The position numbers and the translations under genes are program-made. Shown in pieces: positions 35,801 to 42,780 of a DNA stretch of 64,000 bases (the stretch's first letter is position 1; each line of letters starts with the position of its first letter). This DNA is from DATARR01 sp034666985 (lineage in GTDB: Bacteria > Acidobacteriota > Thermoanaerobaculia > Multivoradales > UBA5704). The stretch lies in assembly GCA_034666985.1 (NCBI GenBank), contig JAXDKS010000021.1, positions 1 to 64,000 on the forward strand. The letters run 5' to 3'. The notes beneath the pieces were generated by a model. It did not search any database. It saw only the letters and a list, made by a program, of their open reading frames with translations, and was not told where the DNA came from.

Positions 35801-36412
35801 GCCGCAGAGCTCGAACAGAGCCTCCCGGAACCCCGTCTTCATGACCTGGAGCGCGCGAGGCAAGCGCTTGCCCTGGCGTGGCCGGTCCTTAAGGACGAGC
35901 AAGATATCGGACTGGATTTCGTATCGCGCGCCCATGAGCTCGCTGATCTCTTCGGTCGTGAGACTTTTTTCCGTGACATCCCTGCGATCGAGCAGCACGC
36001 TCGCGCCATTGAGAACGAATACGCGCGCCGCTTTGACGATGCCCTACAAGCTCGAATCGACGCCTACTCCAAGGCCTACGCTCGACTCATCAAGACTCCA
36101 GGGTGGCCCGAAGTTCCAGAGGAAGCGCGGCAGGCAATTGCGGCATCCTTGCTGGAGGGGACGCAGCCGTTGCCTCGAACCGCACCGATCGCGCTCTTTC
36201 GTTCTGAGCGAGACGCATGCGAGTCGCGCCTGCGTTCGGCGATTCGGCTTGTCCAGGAGACCCTCGACGGCGAGCGGCTTGCCACTGTGCAAGTGAATGC
36301 CTACTTTGGCCGCGGCGTCGAGTCGGAAGAGCAACTCGATGCAGCGCTGGCTGGTCTGCGAGAGGAATGCGCGCGCCTCATCGGTGCGGGGAAGAAGGTG
36401 GTGCTGTCATGA
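32852..36412 (+). CDS. brxC: BREX P-loop ATPase BrxC
   Basis: 1186 aa, full length. Walker A GFFGSGKS (about residues 74-81, in VWVSGFFGSGKSSFAKMLG), Walker B in LMFVIDEVGQF near 268, VVTSQEKL sensor-like segment, then a long helical C-terminus. BrxC is the large ATPase of the BREX complex. ATG 32852 is chosen (AAGGA 8 bases upstream) over an in-frame TTG that overlaps the brxB stop. The end overlaps a 13-codon ORF starting ATGA. Confidence 0.94.
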   Translation: MTTTQPIKTLFANDIHRRIEEVIKVDQTDDEILRDEINEYVVTDAIRSHYTGIYEAYSETPNRPHEGIAVWVSGFFGSGKSSFAKMLGLSIENRVVAGEPAAERFAQRTGDKKVQVLLKTITEKIPTHAVIFDVSTDRGIRSGNQTLTEIMYGLFLQSLGYAKDLDLSELEIALESENRLPLFESAYRDRFKKDWNADKGLLAFSLGRASEVMHLIEPKTYPAADSWVRGIKQRADISPGKLAERATELMKRRGRTPDGRVKTLMFVIDEVGQFVARDVQKMLDLQAVVQNLGVKGRGRHWVVVTSQEKLGELVSGLDDKKIELARLMDRFPLQVHLEPSDISEVTSRRVLSKNAAGQAALAKIFDEHRGRLTEHTRLSADIKLPEVTRDGFIDLYPLLPYQIDLIIQVVSGLRTQGGASRHVGGANRTIIKLAQQLLIHPDVKLADAPLGALARMDQVYDLVEGNIGSDVRAKITALAKELSHPLAQPVAKVICLLQFVKSVHRSPENIAAALHPGVTADSQLAEVKEALRELEAAHKVRRGDDGYRIPTPAEDDWETNRNKLYPKPGDLHRVYSEVLLSFWLPQPAHTLFETKTFKAGLAIHGREVVSGDLMFHLHLAEDGKVFQSLAAELRSRSQQERKSVFWAVPLNDAIDRETVELFRSKEMLARKEREPKGDDTPGLIAEERVRLRRHTDELRRLLRAACLSGNVYSRGNDRGPADRAVDVSKTAAEILGKVLPEVFDRFKEAAARSFDVKKGVDALFTAENLNGLPSVFSALSLLRDEKGKTVFRVEGGPLKEALDRIDERANYGDTASGRFLSDELAKEPFGWDFEVVRLLVLSLLRAGKIEATSKGQTIESVTSVDARDTFSNNNLFRQASFRPKKGIEFEELVKASDAFRDTFGTEVRELNAGAIVQELRKEVARHEDSVASALGLLTAHRLPGGAVLEAALGQMKVILRGSEDGALATFNSSHRSIKDGIKRAAELEQSLPEPRLHDLERARQALALAWPVLKDEQDIGLDFVSRAHELADLFGRETFFRDIPAIEQHARAIENEYARRFDDALQARIDAYSKAYARLIKTPGWPEVPEEARQAIAASLLEGTQPLPRTAPIALFRSERDACESRLRSAIRLVQETLDGERLATVQVNAYFGRGVESEEQLDAALAGLREECARLIGAGKKVVLS

Positions 36413-36450
36413 CCTCACGGATCGATCTGATCAAGCTGGAGGGCGTGTGA
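36409..36450 (+). CDS. 13-codon leader or remnant ORF between brxC and the DUF1016 gene
   Basis: ATG overlapping the brxC stop opens MTSRIDLIKLEGV and ends in a TGA that overlaps the GTG of the DUF1016 gene (GTGTGA). Two consecutive overlaps make it likely to be translated or to be the stump of a gene once following brxC and cut by insertion of the DUF1016 gene. No function is claimed. Confidence 0.35.
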   Translation: MTSRIDLIKLEGV

Positions 36451-37649
36451 CGCCGAAGCGGAAAACTCCCGCCTCCCACGTCGCCCACTCCTCGGCCGAG
36501 CCGCTATACCAGGAGATCCGCTCAGTCCTGGAGTCGGCACGTGCTGGTGCCTACCGCGCCGTCAACGCTGCCATGGTGCAGGCTTACTGGCAGGTCGGGC
36601 GGCTGATAGTCGAGCACGAGCAAGGTGGCCGGAGGCGCGCAGCATACGGCGAAGCGGTGCTGGATGACCTGTCGCGGCGGCTCACCGCCGACTTCGGCCG
36701 GGGATTCGACGTCACCAATCTGCGCAAGATGCGGCAGTTCTATCGAATGTTCGAGCTTCGAGACACGGCGCGCCTCGAATCGGGCAATACGAAACGAGGC
36801 GCGGTGCGTCTCGTTTCCGCGGGGGAGCCGATTCGGCATACGGCGTGTGATGAATTGAGCTGGAGCCACTATCGCCTCCTGATGCAGGTGGAGGACCCGG
36901 CAGCCCGTGAGTGGTACATGAACGAGGCTGCGGAGCAGAACTGGTCCACTCGCCAACTGGAGCAACAGATTTCGGTGCTCTACTACGAGCGGCTTCTGGC
37001 CAGCCGTAGGAAAGCACCCGTCCGCAAGGAAGCGGCCACCAAGCTGGCCAGGGTCGAGCCGGAGCAGTTCATCCGCGACCCCTACGTCCTCGAGTTCCTC
37101 GACCTCAAGGATTACCCGGCACTGCGCGAATCCGCGGTCGAGCAGGCGATCATTGACAACCTGCAGGCGTTCTTGCTGGAATTGGGCAAGGGCTTCTCGT
37201 TCGTCGCCCGGCAGAAGCGCATGCGGTTTGAGGACGAGGACTTCTACGTCGACCTCGTTTTCTACAATTACCTCCTCAAGTGCTTCGTACTGATCGATCT
37301 CAAGGTCGGCAAGCTGACCCACCAGGACATCGGCCAGATGGAATCCTACGTGCGCATGTTCGACGCCCACGCGCGGCCCGAGGGCGACAATCCTACCATC
37401 GGCCTGATCCTCTGTTCCAAAAAGAATGAGGCGATCGCGAAATATTCAGTGCTGAGCGAGGCTCGCCAGATCTTTGCCGCAAAATATGTAAAGATTCTAC
37501 CGACCGAACGGGAGCTCATGCGCGAAATCCAACGCGAGAGGCAATTAATCGACTCGCACCGCACCGACGAGGAAGCGCTTCTGCCGCGGCAGGTGCCGAA
37601 GAAGTCCGGCAAAAAGGGCTCAGCAGCCAAGGAAGGCAAGCTTGGATAA
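36447..37649 (+). CDS. DUF1016 (YhcG-type) PD-(D/E)xK nuclease inside the BREX operon
   Basis: 400 aa. N-terminal DUF1016 helical domain (EIRSVLESARAGAYRAVNAAMVQAYWQVGRLIVEHEQ, LRKMRQFYRMF, LSWSHYRLLMQV) and C-terminal nuclease domain (FVARQKRMRFEDEDFYVDLVFYN with Asp near 267, VLIDLKVGKL with Lys near 284, IGQMESYVRMFD). The PD-(D/E)xK residues are intact. GTG 36447 has GGAGG 4 bases upstream. Its TAA overlaps the TTG start of pglX. DUF1016 proteins accompany restriction and retron-like systems; placement between brxC and pglX suggests a nuclease effector or restriction component. It is not a standard BREX gene. A second DUF1016 gene lies at 49248-50315. Confidence 0.85.
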   Translation: MTPKRKTPASHVAHSSAEPLYQEIRSVLESARAGAYRAVNAAMVQAYWQVGRLIVEHEQGGRRRAAYGEAVLDDLSRRLTADFGRGFDVTNLRKMRQFYRMFELRDTARLESGNTKRGAVRLVSAGEPIRHTACDELSWSHYRLLMQVEDPAAREWYMNEAAEQNWSTRQLEQQISVLYYERLLASRRKAPVRKEAATKLARVEPEQFIRDPYVLEFLDLKDYPALRESAVEQAIIDNLQAFLLELGKGFSFVARQKRMRFEDEDFYVDLVFYNYLLKCFVLIDLKVGKLTHQDIGQMESYVRMFDAHARPEGDNPTIGLILCSKKNEAIAKYSVLSEARQIFAAKYVKILPTERELMREIQRERQLIDSHRTDEEALLPRQVPKKSGKKGSAAKEGKLG

Positions 37650-39570
37650 GGAGACACGCAACGCTATCGAGCGCGCCACACAGCGGGCCCGAAAGCTGCT
37701 CGAAGAGGACTTTGCCTCGCAGCTCGAAGGGACTTTCGACGTGCTTCGCAATGGCACGGTTGCGCCTAACGCCGGTCCGCATTTGGCATCGCGTCAGATC
37801 TTTCAACGGAACAAGATCGTTGCCGCGATCGAGCATAAACGAGCTGCCGGCATGAGCTCTGCTGAGGCGGTCGTCGACTATTTGCGCGATGCAGCTTTCA
37901 CCACGTTCAATCGCTTCGTCGCACTCAAGATGCTCGAGGCGCGCGAGCTGGTGCAGGAGTGCATCACGAAGGGCGATCAATCTGCTGGGTTCCGTGAGTT
38001 TTGTGGCTTGGCGCCTGGCGTGGCGCTGCTCCCCGACAGCACCGGTTATCGTCTCTATATCGAGAGCCTGTTCGATGAGCTGTCGACGGAGATAAAGGTT
38101 CTGTTTGACCGACGCGATACGGCGTCAGTCCTCTGGCCGAAGCGTGGGACGTTTGAGGCGCTGCTGGCAATCCTGAACGTGAGCGATCTAGTCAGCGTGT
38201 GGGGTGAGGACGAGACCATCGGGTGGGTTTACCAGTTCTTCAACTCGGGCGAGGAGCGAAAGCGGATGCGTGATGAAAGCCAGGCACCGCGCAACAGTCG
38301 CGAGCTGGCCGTTCGCAACCAGTTCTTCACGCCGCGCTATGTCGTCGAGTTTCTTGTGGACAACACACTCGGACAGACGTGGCTACAGATGCATGGTGAT
38401 GGCAGCAGTCTCGCCGAGCGGTGCCGTTACTTCGTGCGGAGCGAGGAAGAGCCGACACGAGTTCGTCCGAGGAAGGACCCGCGCGACCTCCGAGTTCTCG
38501 ACCCGGCTTGCGGCTCGGGCCACTTCCTGCTCTACTGCTTCGATATTCTCCTGACGATTTACGAAGAGGCTTGGGCTCTCATGGCGTCGGGCGCATACAC
38601 TCTTGCGACCGGCCGGACGTTACGCGAGGACTACCCCGACCTCGAGGATCTCCGGCGGGCTGCGCCGTCGCTCATTCTCGAACACAACCTTCACGGTGTA
38701 GACATCGATCCTCGCGCGGCGCAGATCGCCTCGCTTGCACTCTGGCTGCGAGCCCAGCGGGCGTGGAAGGACTTTCGAGTTCCCGCGGCGGAGCGGCCTC
38801 CCGTGCGACGCACGCATATCGTCGTGGCCGAGCCGATGCCGGGCGACACGGCGCTCGTCGAGGAGTTTGCCGCCCGTCTCAATCCTCTGCTCCTGCGCGA
38901 TCTTTTCCGCAAGATGGTGAGTGAGATGAGGCTGGCCGGCGAGCTCGGCACGCTTATCCCCGTCGAGGAGGGCATCGCCGCGGAACTGCGTCGGGCGCGC
39001 GAGCAATTCGTGAAGCAGCGGCAGAGCCCAGGCTTTCTCCCCGGCATGGAGCCTGTACGGAAACAAGGTGAGCTGGACTTCTCAGGCATTGACGACGACC
39101 GTTTCTTCCACGAGGCCGAGGCGAACATCGTAGAGGCACTCCGGCACTTTGCGGAAGCCGCGGCTAACGGTGCCAGCGTTCGGCGGCGGCTCTTTGTGGG
39201 CGACACGGCGCAGGGCATCGCACTGATCGACATCCTGCGCACCCGCTTCGACGTGGTGCTCATGAATCCACCCTTTGGCGCGGCGAGCCTGGCAGCCAAG
39301 AAGGAGTTCGAAAAGGCCTACCCGCGGACGAAGAATGACATCTACGCGGCCTTCGTAGAGCGAGGCATCCTGCTCTTGTATACGCACGGGATGCTGGGAG
39401 CCATCACCTCGCGCACCGGCTTCTTCCTGTCAAGCTTTCAGAAGTGGCGTGAGGAGATTCTGCTCAAGGAAGCGCCGCCAGTTGTCTTCGCAGATCTGGG
39501 CTACGGAGTGATGGACGAAGCGATGGTCGAGGCTGCCGCCTACTGTCTCGAGAAGGGTCGAGAGAGGTGA
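37642..39570 (+). CDS. pglX: BREX adenine methyltransferase PglX, N-terminal part (split)
   Basis: 642 aa. SAM-binding motif I DPACGSGHF (near residue 286), catalytic NPPFG (near 542), and the BREX-type N-terminus (FASQLEGTFDVL, FNRFVALKMLEARELV, YQFFNSGEERKRMRDE). PglX methylates the host BREX sites. Start is TTG 37642 with AAGGAAGG upstream, overlapping the nuclease stop. The reading frame ends at TGA 39570 after AAAYCLEKGRER, while the rest of PglX continues in the +1 frame at 39575. See the split-pglX finding. Confidence 0.88.
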   Translation: MDKETRNAIERATQRARKLLEEDFASQLEGTFDVLRNGTVAPNAGPHLASRQIFQRNKIVAAIEHKRAAGMSSAEAVVDYLRDAAFTTFNRFVALKMLEARELVQECITKGDQSAGFREFCGLAPGVALLPDSTGYRLYIESLFDELSTEIKVLFDRRDTASVLWPKRGTFEALLAILNVSDLVSVWGEDETIGWVYQFFNSGEERKRMRDESQAPRNSRELAVRNQFFTPRYVVEFLVDNTLGQTWLQMHGDGSSLAERCRYFVRSEEEPTRVRPRKDPRDLRVLDPACGSGHFLLYCFDILLTIYEEAWALMASGAYTLATGRTLREDYPDLEDLRRAAPSLILEHNLHGVDIDPRAAQIASLALWLRAQRAWKDFRVPAAERPPVRRTHIVVAEPMPGDTALVEEFAARLNPLLLRDLFRKMVSEMRLAGELGTLIPVEEGIAAELRRAREQFVKQRQSPGFLPGMEPVRKQGELDFSGIDDDRFFHEAEANIVEALRHFAEAAANGASVRRRLFVGDTAQGIALIDILRTRFDVVLMNPPFGAASLAAKKEFEKAYPRTKNDIYAAFVERGILLLYTHGMLGAITSRTGFFLSSFQKWREEILLKEAPPVVFADLGYGVMDEAMVEAAAYCLEKGRER

Positions 39571-39574
39571 CGGT

Positions 39575-41710
39575 ATGAAGACGGTCTTTCTGCGCGTGTT
39601 GGAAGCAGAGAACAAGGCTGCGGCGCTTCTCGCAGCCGTGCAACATCCGGAGCATGCGCGGGATCGACAGAGGTTCGAAGTGGATCCGCAGGACTTCCGT
39701 GGTGTTCCTCTGTCCCCTTTCGCATACTGGGTCGGCCCTGCTGTGAGAGAGTTATTTGCCAAACTTGAACCATTTGAACACGGCGAGCGGACAACTAAGC
39801 AAGGATTGGTGACGGGCGATGATTTCCGGCTGGTCCGACTGTGGGGAGAGGTTCCCTTCAACAGAGTCGGAGCGCGCTGGCGGTACTACGCCAAGGGCGG
39901 TGCTCTCTCTTCGTTCTACAGTGACATCCAGACATTGGTCGGTTACGACCTGGGCGATCAGGTCGTTCAACAACAAATCGGGCGCTTCGGACGCGGGGCA
40001 ACCCACTACTATCGGCCCGGTTTGACATGGCCTTTGCGTGCATCTCGTTTCGCGCCTCAAGTCATGCCAGTCGGTTGCATATTCAGCGCGCGAGGATATT
40101 CCGCATTTGCGCCGGACAGTGAGTTGTTGTGGCTGCTTGGCGTATTCAACTCATCGACTTTCGACTTCCTCTTCAAGCTCCTGCTTGGTCGTTTTGGATA
40201 TCCCGAGTTCATCGTGGGTATCCTTCAGCTACTGCCGATTCCCGGCGTCGGACACCACGACGCAGAACAGCTTGGCAAGCTTGCTCGAGCTGCATGGTGG
40301 AATAAGCGGCGCATTGATACGGCGAACGCGAGATCCCATGCGTTCATTCTCCCCGCGCTTCTCCAAGTTCACGGCGCTGACTTACCCGAACGCGCGTCTG
40401 CGTGGTCCGATCGCGTGCGCGCCATCGAGGCGGGGCTAGCTGCCAACCAGGCCGAGATCGACAATCGCTGCTTTACCCTGTACGACATTGATGAAGCCGA
40501 CCGCCACACCATAACCGAGGGCTTCGGTATCCAAGGCTCTGAGGAGGCATTGAGCGACGGCGCGAACGATGCCGAGGACGACGCCGGAGTAGACACCGAC
40601 GAGAACGAATCTACCGCCGATGCCACTGGCCTCGCGGCGGAGCTTGTCTCCTGGGCGGTTGGCGTTGCTTTTGGCCGCTTCGACATACGCTTGGCAACGG
40701 GTGCGCGTCTAATACCCACCGAACCCGAGCCCTTCGACGCTTTGCCCGCCTGTTCGCCCGGCATGCTCACTGGCGGGGACGGCCTACCCCTTGCCTGCCC
40801 GCCCGTAGGATATCCTCTCGCCTTCCCCGAGGCCGGCGTGCTCGTCGACGACCTTCGCCACGCGCAGGATCTTCCGACCGCTGTGCGAGCGGTGTTCGAC
40901 GCAGTCTTCGGAGCCGACGCCGATCGCTGGTGGAATGACGTGGCTGCTCTGCTCGACCCGAAGGAGCACGACCTTCGCGTCTGGCTCGGCGGCAGCTTCT
41001 TCGAGCACCACCTCAAGCGCCACTCTAAGAGCCGCCGAAAGGCTCCCATCCTCTGGCAACTCGGCACGCCCTCAGGCCGCTACAGTGTCTGGCTCTACGC
41101 CCACCGCCTCACACGTGACATCTTCTTCCAACTCCAGAACGAAGTGGTCGGCCCGAAGCTCGCCCACGAAGACGGGAAGCTCGCGAGTCTGGTAGAGAAC
41201 GCGGGCACCAGCCCCTCGGCAACAGAGCGTAAAAAGATTGCCGATCAAGAGACCCTCGTAGAGGAGCTGCGCGCGATGCTCGCCGAAATCAAGCGCGTCG
41301 CTCCCCTGTGGAACTCGGACCTCGATGACGGTGTGGTGCTGACGATGGCGCCGCTCTGGCGGCTTGTCCCCCAGCACAAGCCCTGGCAGAAGGAGCTGAA
41401 ATCCAAGTGGGACGAGCTTGCCGCGGGAAAGTACGACTGGGCGCACCTCGCGATGCACCTGTGGCCCGAGCGAGTGGTTCCAAAGTGCGCGACAGATCGA
41501 AGCCTTGCCATCGCCCACGGCATCGAAGATGTATTCTGGGTCGAGGGCACCAATGGGAGATGGATGGCTCGTCCGACACCGGTCAGATCCATCGAGGAAC
41601 TAGTGCGGGAGCGTAGCTCACCAGCCGTAAAAGCAGCACTGAAGAGCCTGCTCGATGCGCCAACAGCACAGACATCGAGAGGCACCGCGCGTAGTAGAGG
41701 CGCTCGATGA
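39575..41710 (+). CDS. pglX: BREX PglX, C-terminal part (separate reading frame)
   Basis: 711 aa. Begins MKTVFLRVLEAENKAAALLAAV, which continues exactly where the N-terminal half stops, and contains the target-recognition-like region (FGYPEFIVGILQLLPIPG), a long acidic stretch (residues about 325-345) and the WRLVPQHKPWQKELKSKWDELAAGKYDWAHLAMHLWPERVVPKC block typical of PglX ends. ATG 39575 has GAGGTGA, a very strong Shine-Dalgarno, four bases upstream, so it can be made as its own polypeptide. Alternatively a one-base indel would fuse both. Its stop overlaps the next gene (ATGA). Confidence 0.82.
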   Translation: MKTVFLRVLEAENKAAALLAAVQHPEHARDRQRFEVDPQDFRGVPLSPFAYWVGPAVRELFAKLEPFEHGERTTKQGLVTGDDFRLVRLWGEVPFNRVGARWRYYAKGGALSSFYSDIQTLVGYDLGDQVVQQQIGRFGRGATHYYRPGLTWPLRASRFAPQVMPVGCIFSARGYSAFAPDSELLWLLGVFNSSTFDFLFKLLLGRFGYPEFIVGILQLLPIPGVGHHDAEQLGKLARAAWWNKRRIDTANARSHAFILPALLQVHGADLPERASAWSDRVRAIEAGLAANQAEIDNRCFTLYDIDEADRHTITEGFGIQGSEEALSDGANDAEDDAGVDTDENESTADATGLAAELVSWAVGVAFGRFDIRLATGARLIPTEPEPFDALPACSPGMLTGGDGLPLACPPVGYPLAFPEAGVLVDDLRHAQDLPTAVRAVFDAVFGADADRWWNDVAALLDPKEHDLRVWLGGSFFEHHLKRHSKSRRKAPILWQLGTPSGRYSVWLYAHRLTRDIFFQLQNEVVGPKLAHEDGKLASLVENAGTSPSATERKKIADQETLVEELRAMLAEIKRVAPLWNSDLDDGVVLTMAPLWRLVPQHKPWQKELKSKWDELAAGKYDWAHLAMHLWPERVVPKCATDRSLAIAHGIEDVFWVEGTNGRWMARPTPVRSIEELVRERSSPAVKAALKSLLDAPTAQTSRGTARSRGAR

Positions 41711-42780
41711 CGATTTCCGACGAAACCATCAAGAAAGCCGTACAGCGGTATCACCGTGAGTACGATAGATATCTAAAGCTTTGCGCGCGAGTCGCCGAGA
41801 TCTGTCGGATCGAGGTCGTCGAAGGAAATGCTATTCGCGCTCAAGTGACTGCTCGCGCGAAGAGCCCGAAGAGTCTCGAAGGGAAGCTTCGGCGGTTTGC
41901 AGCCACCGGGACGAAGGTTATCTCCGATGTCGACGCTGTGTTCGACCAGATTCGCGACTTGGCAGCCGTTCGAATCGCTACCTATGAACGGCGCCATGAG
42001 GAGCAGGTTGCTCAGTTCGTCTGTAAGCGCTTCGTAGATGGGGTGGGTCGTAGTCCATTGTGCGATCCCAAGGATAAGAACAGAGAAGACCCCAACAACT
42101 TCTACCGAGCTACCCACATCGAGGTCTTTCTTCCGGCCTCTGACATTGTGGGCACATACTCAAATGTCGGTGACGTTCCATGCGAGGTCCAGGTTTGCAG
42201 CATGATGGCCCACGTATGGAACGAAATCGAACACGACCTGGGTTACAAGCCGATGGTTGGTTCGCTCTCTGAACAAGAACGAAACTTCCTCGTCATGCTC
42301 GGGCAGTCGGTTCGGGTCGGCGACGGAACGATCGCGAGTCTCTTTGCTGAGACCGAACGGCGCCAAAAGGAGCAGGGTGGCGCATTCACTGACGTCTATG
42401 ATTTCGTGGCGCGCATTCGCGTGTGGTTCCCAGGCTCCGACTTCGGCCGCCATGCCGGTGCGCTTTTCGTGGCGTTGCAGCCCATTCGCCTGGTAACGCC
42501 CGATGGAATTCGGAAATTGCTGAATATGCCAGAACCCATGACCGAGACGGCGCGCTCCGCTGCTGAGGACTTTTCAGCAGAGCTGGCCGCCCGAGGGGAG
42601 ACGCGTTTTGGTCTCGAAGTGAACTCGTCGGACCTTCTACTGGTCCTGTTGTTGCCAAAGATTGGTAGACACCTTGCGGCATCTTCGTCTTCGTCCGATG
42701 CTGGCACTGAGGGTATCACACGGATTCGTTGGTTTGCCGAGCGTTTTCAAGAGATCTCTGCGGCTGAGGGGAAGACCTGA
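41707..42780 (+). CDS. RelA/SpoT-domain nucleotide pyrophosphokinase in the BREX operon
   Basis: 357 aa. Residues about 45-181 carry the ppGpp-synthetase (RelA_SpoT) motifs: TARAKSPKSLEGKL (47-61), DLAAVRI (84-90), FYRATHIEV (132-140; Y133, R134, H137 equivalent to the GYRAVH box), and CEVQVCSMMAHVWNEIEHDLGYK (159-181; E160, Q162, H169, E173, E175, H176, D177, K181). All key positions are kept, so an active synthetase is predicted. Residues 190-357 are an unassigned domain. ATG 41707 overlaps the pglX stop and its TGA overlaps the pglZ ATG (TGATG), so it is part of the operon. Synthetase-only proteins can be toxins (toxSAS, CapRel-like). The DNA is visibly less GC-rich than its neighbours. 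Confidence 0.85.
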   Translation: MTISDETIKKAVQRYHREYDRYLKLCARVAEICRIEVVEGNAIRAQVTARAKSPKSLEGKLRRFAATGTKVISDVDAVFDQIRDLAAVRIATYERRHEEQVAQFVCKRFVDGVGRSPLCDPKDKNREDPNNFYRATHIEVFLPASDIVGTYSNVGDVPCEVQVCSMMAHVWNEIEHDLGYKPMVGSLSEQERNFLVMLGQSVRVGDGTIASLFAETERRQKEQGGAFTDVYDFVARIRVWFPGSDFGRHAGALFVALQPIRLVTPDGIRKLLNMPEPMTETARSAAEDFSAELAARGETRFGLEVNSSDLLLVLLLPKIGRHLAASSSSSDAGTEGITRIRWFAERFQEISAAEGKT

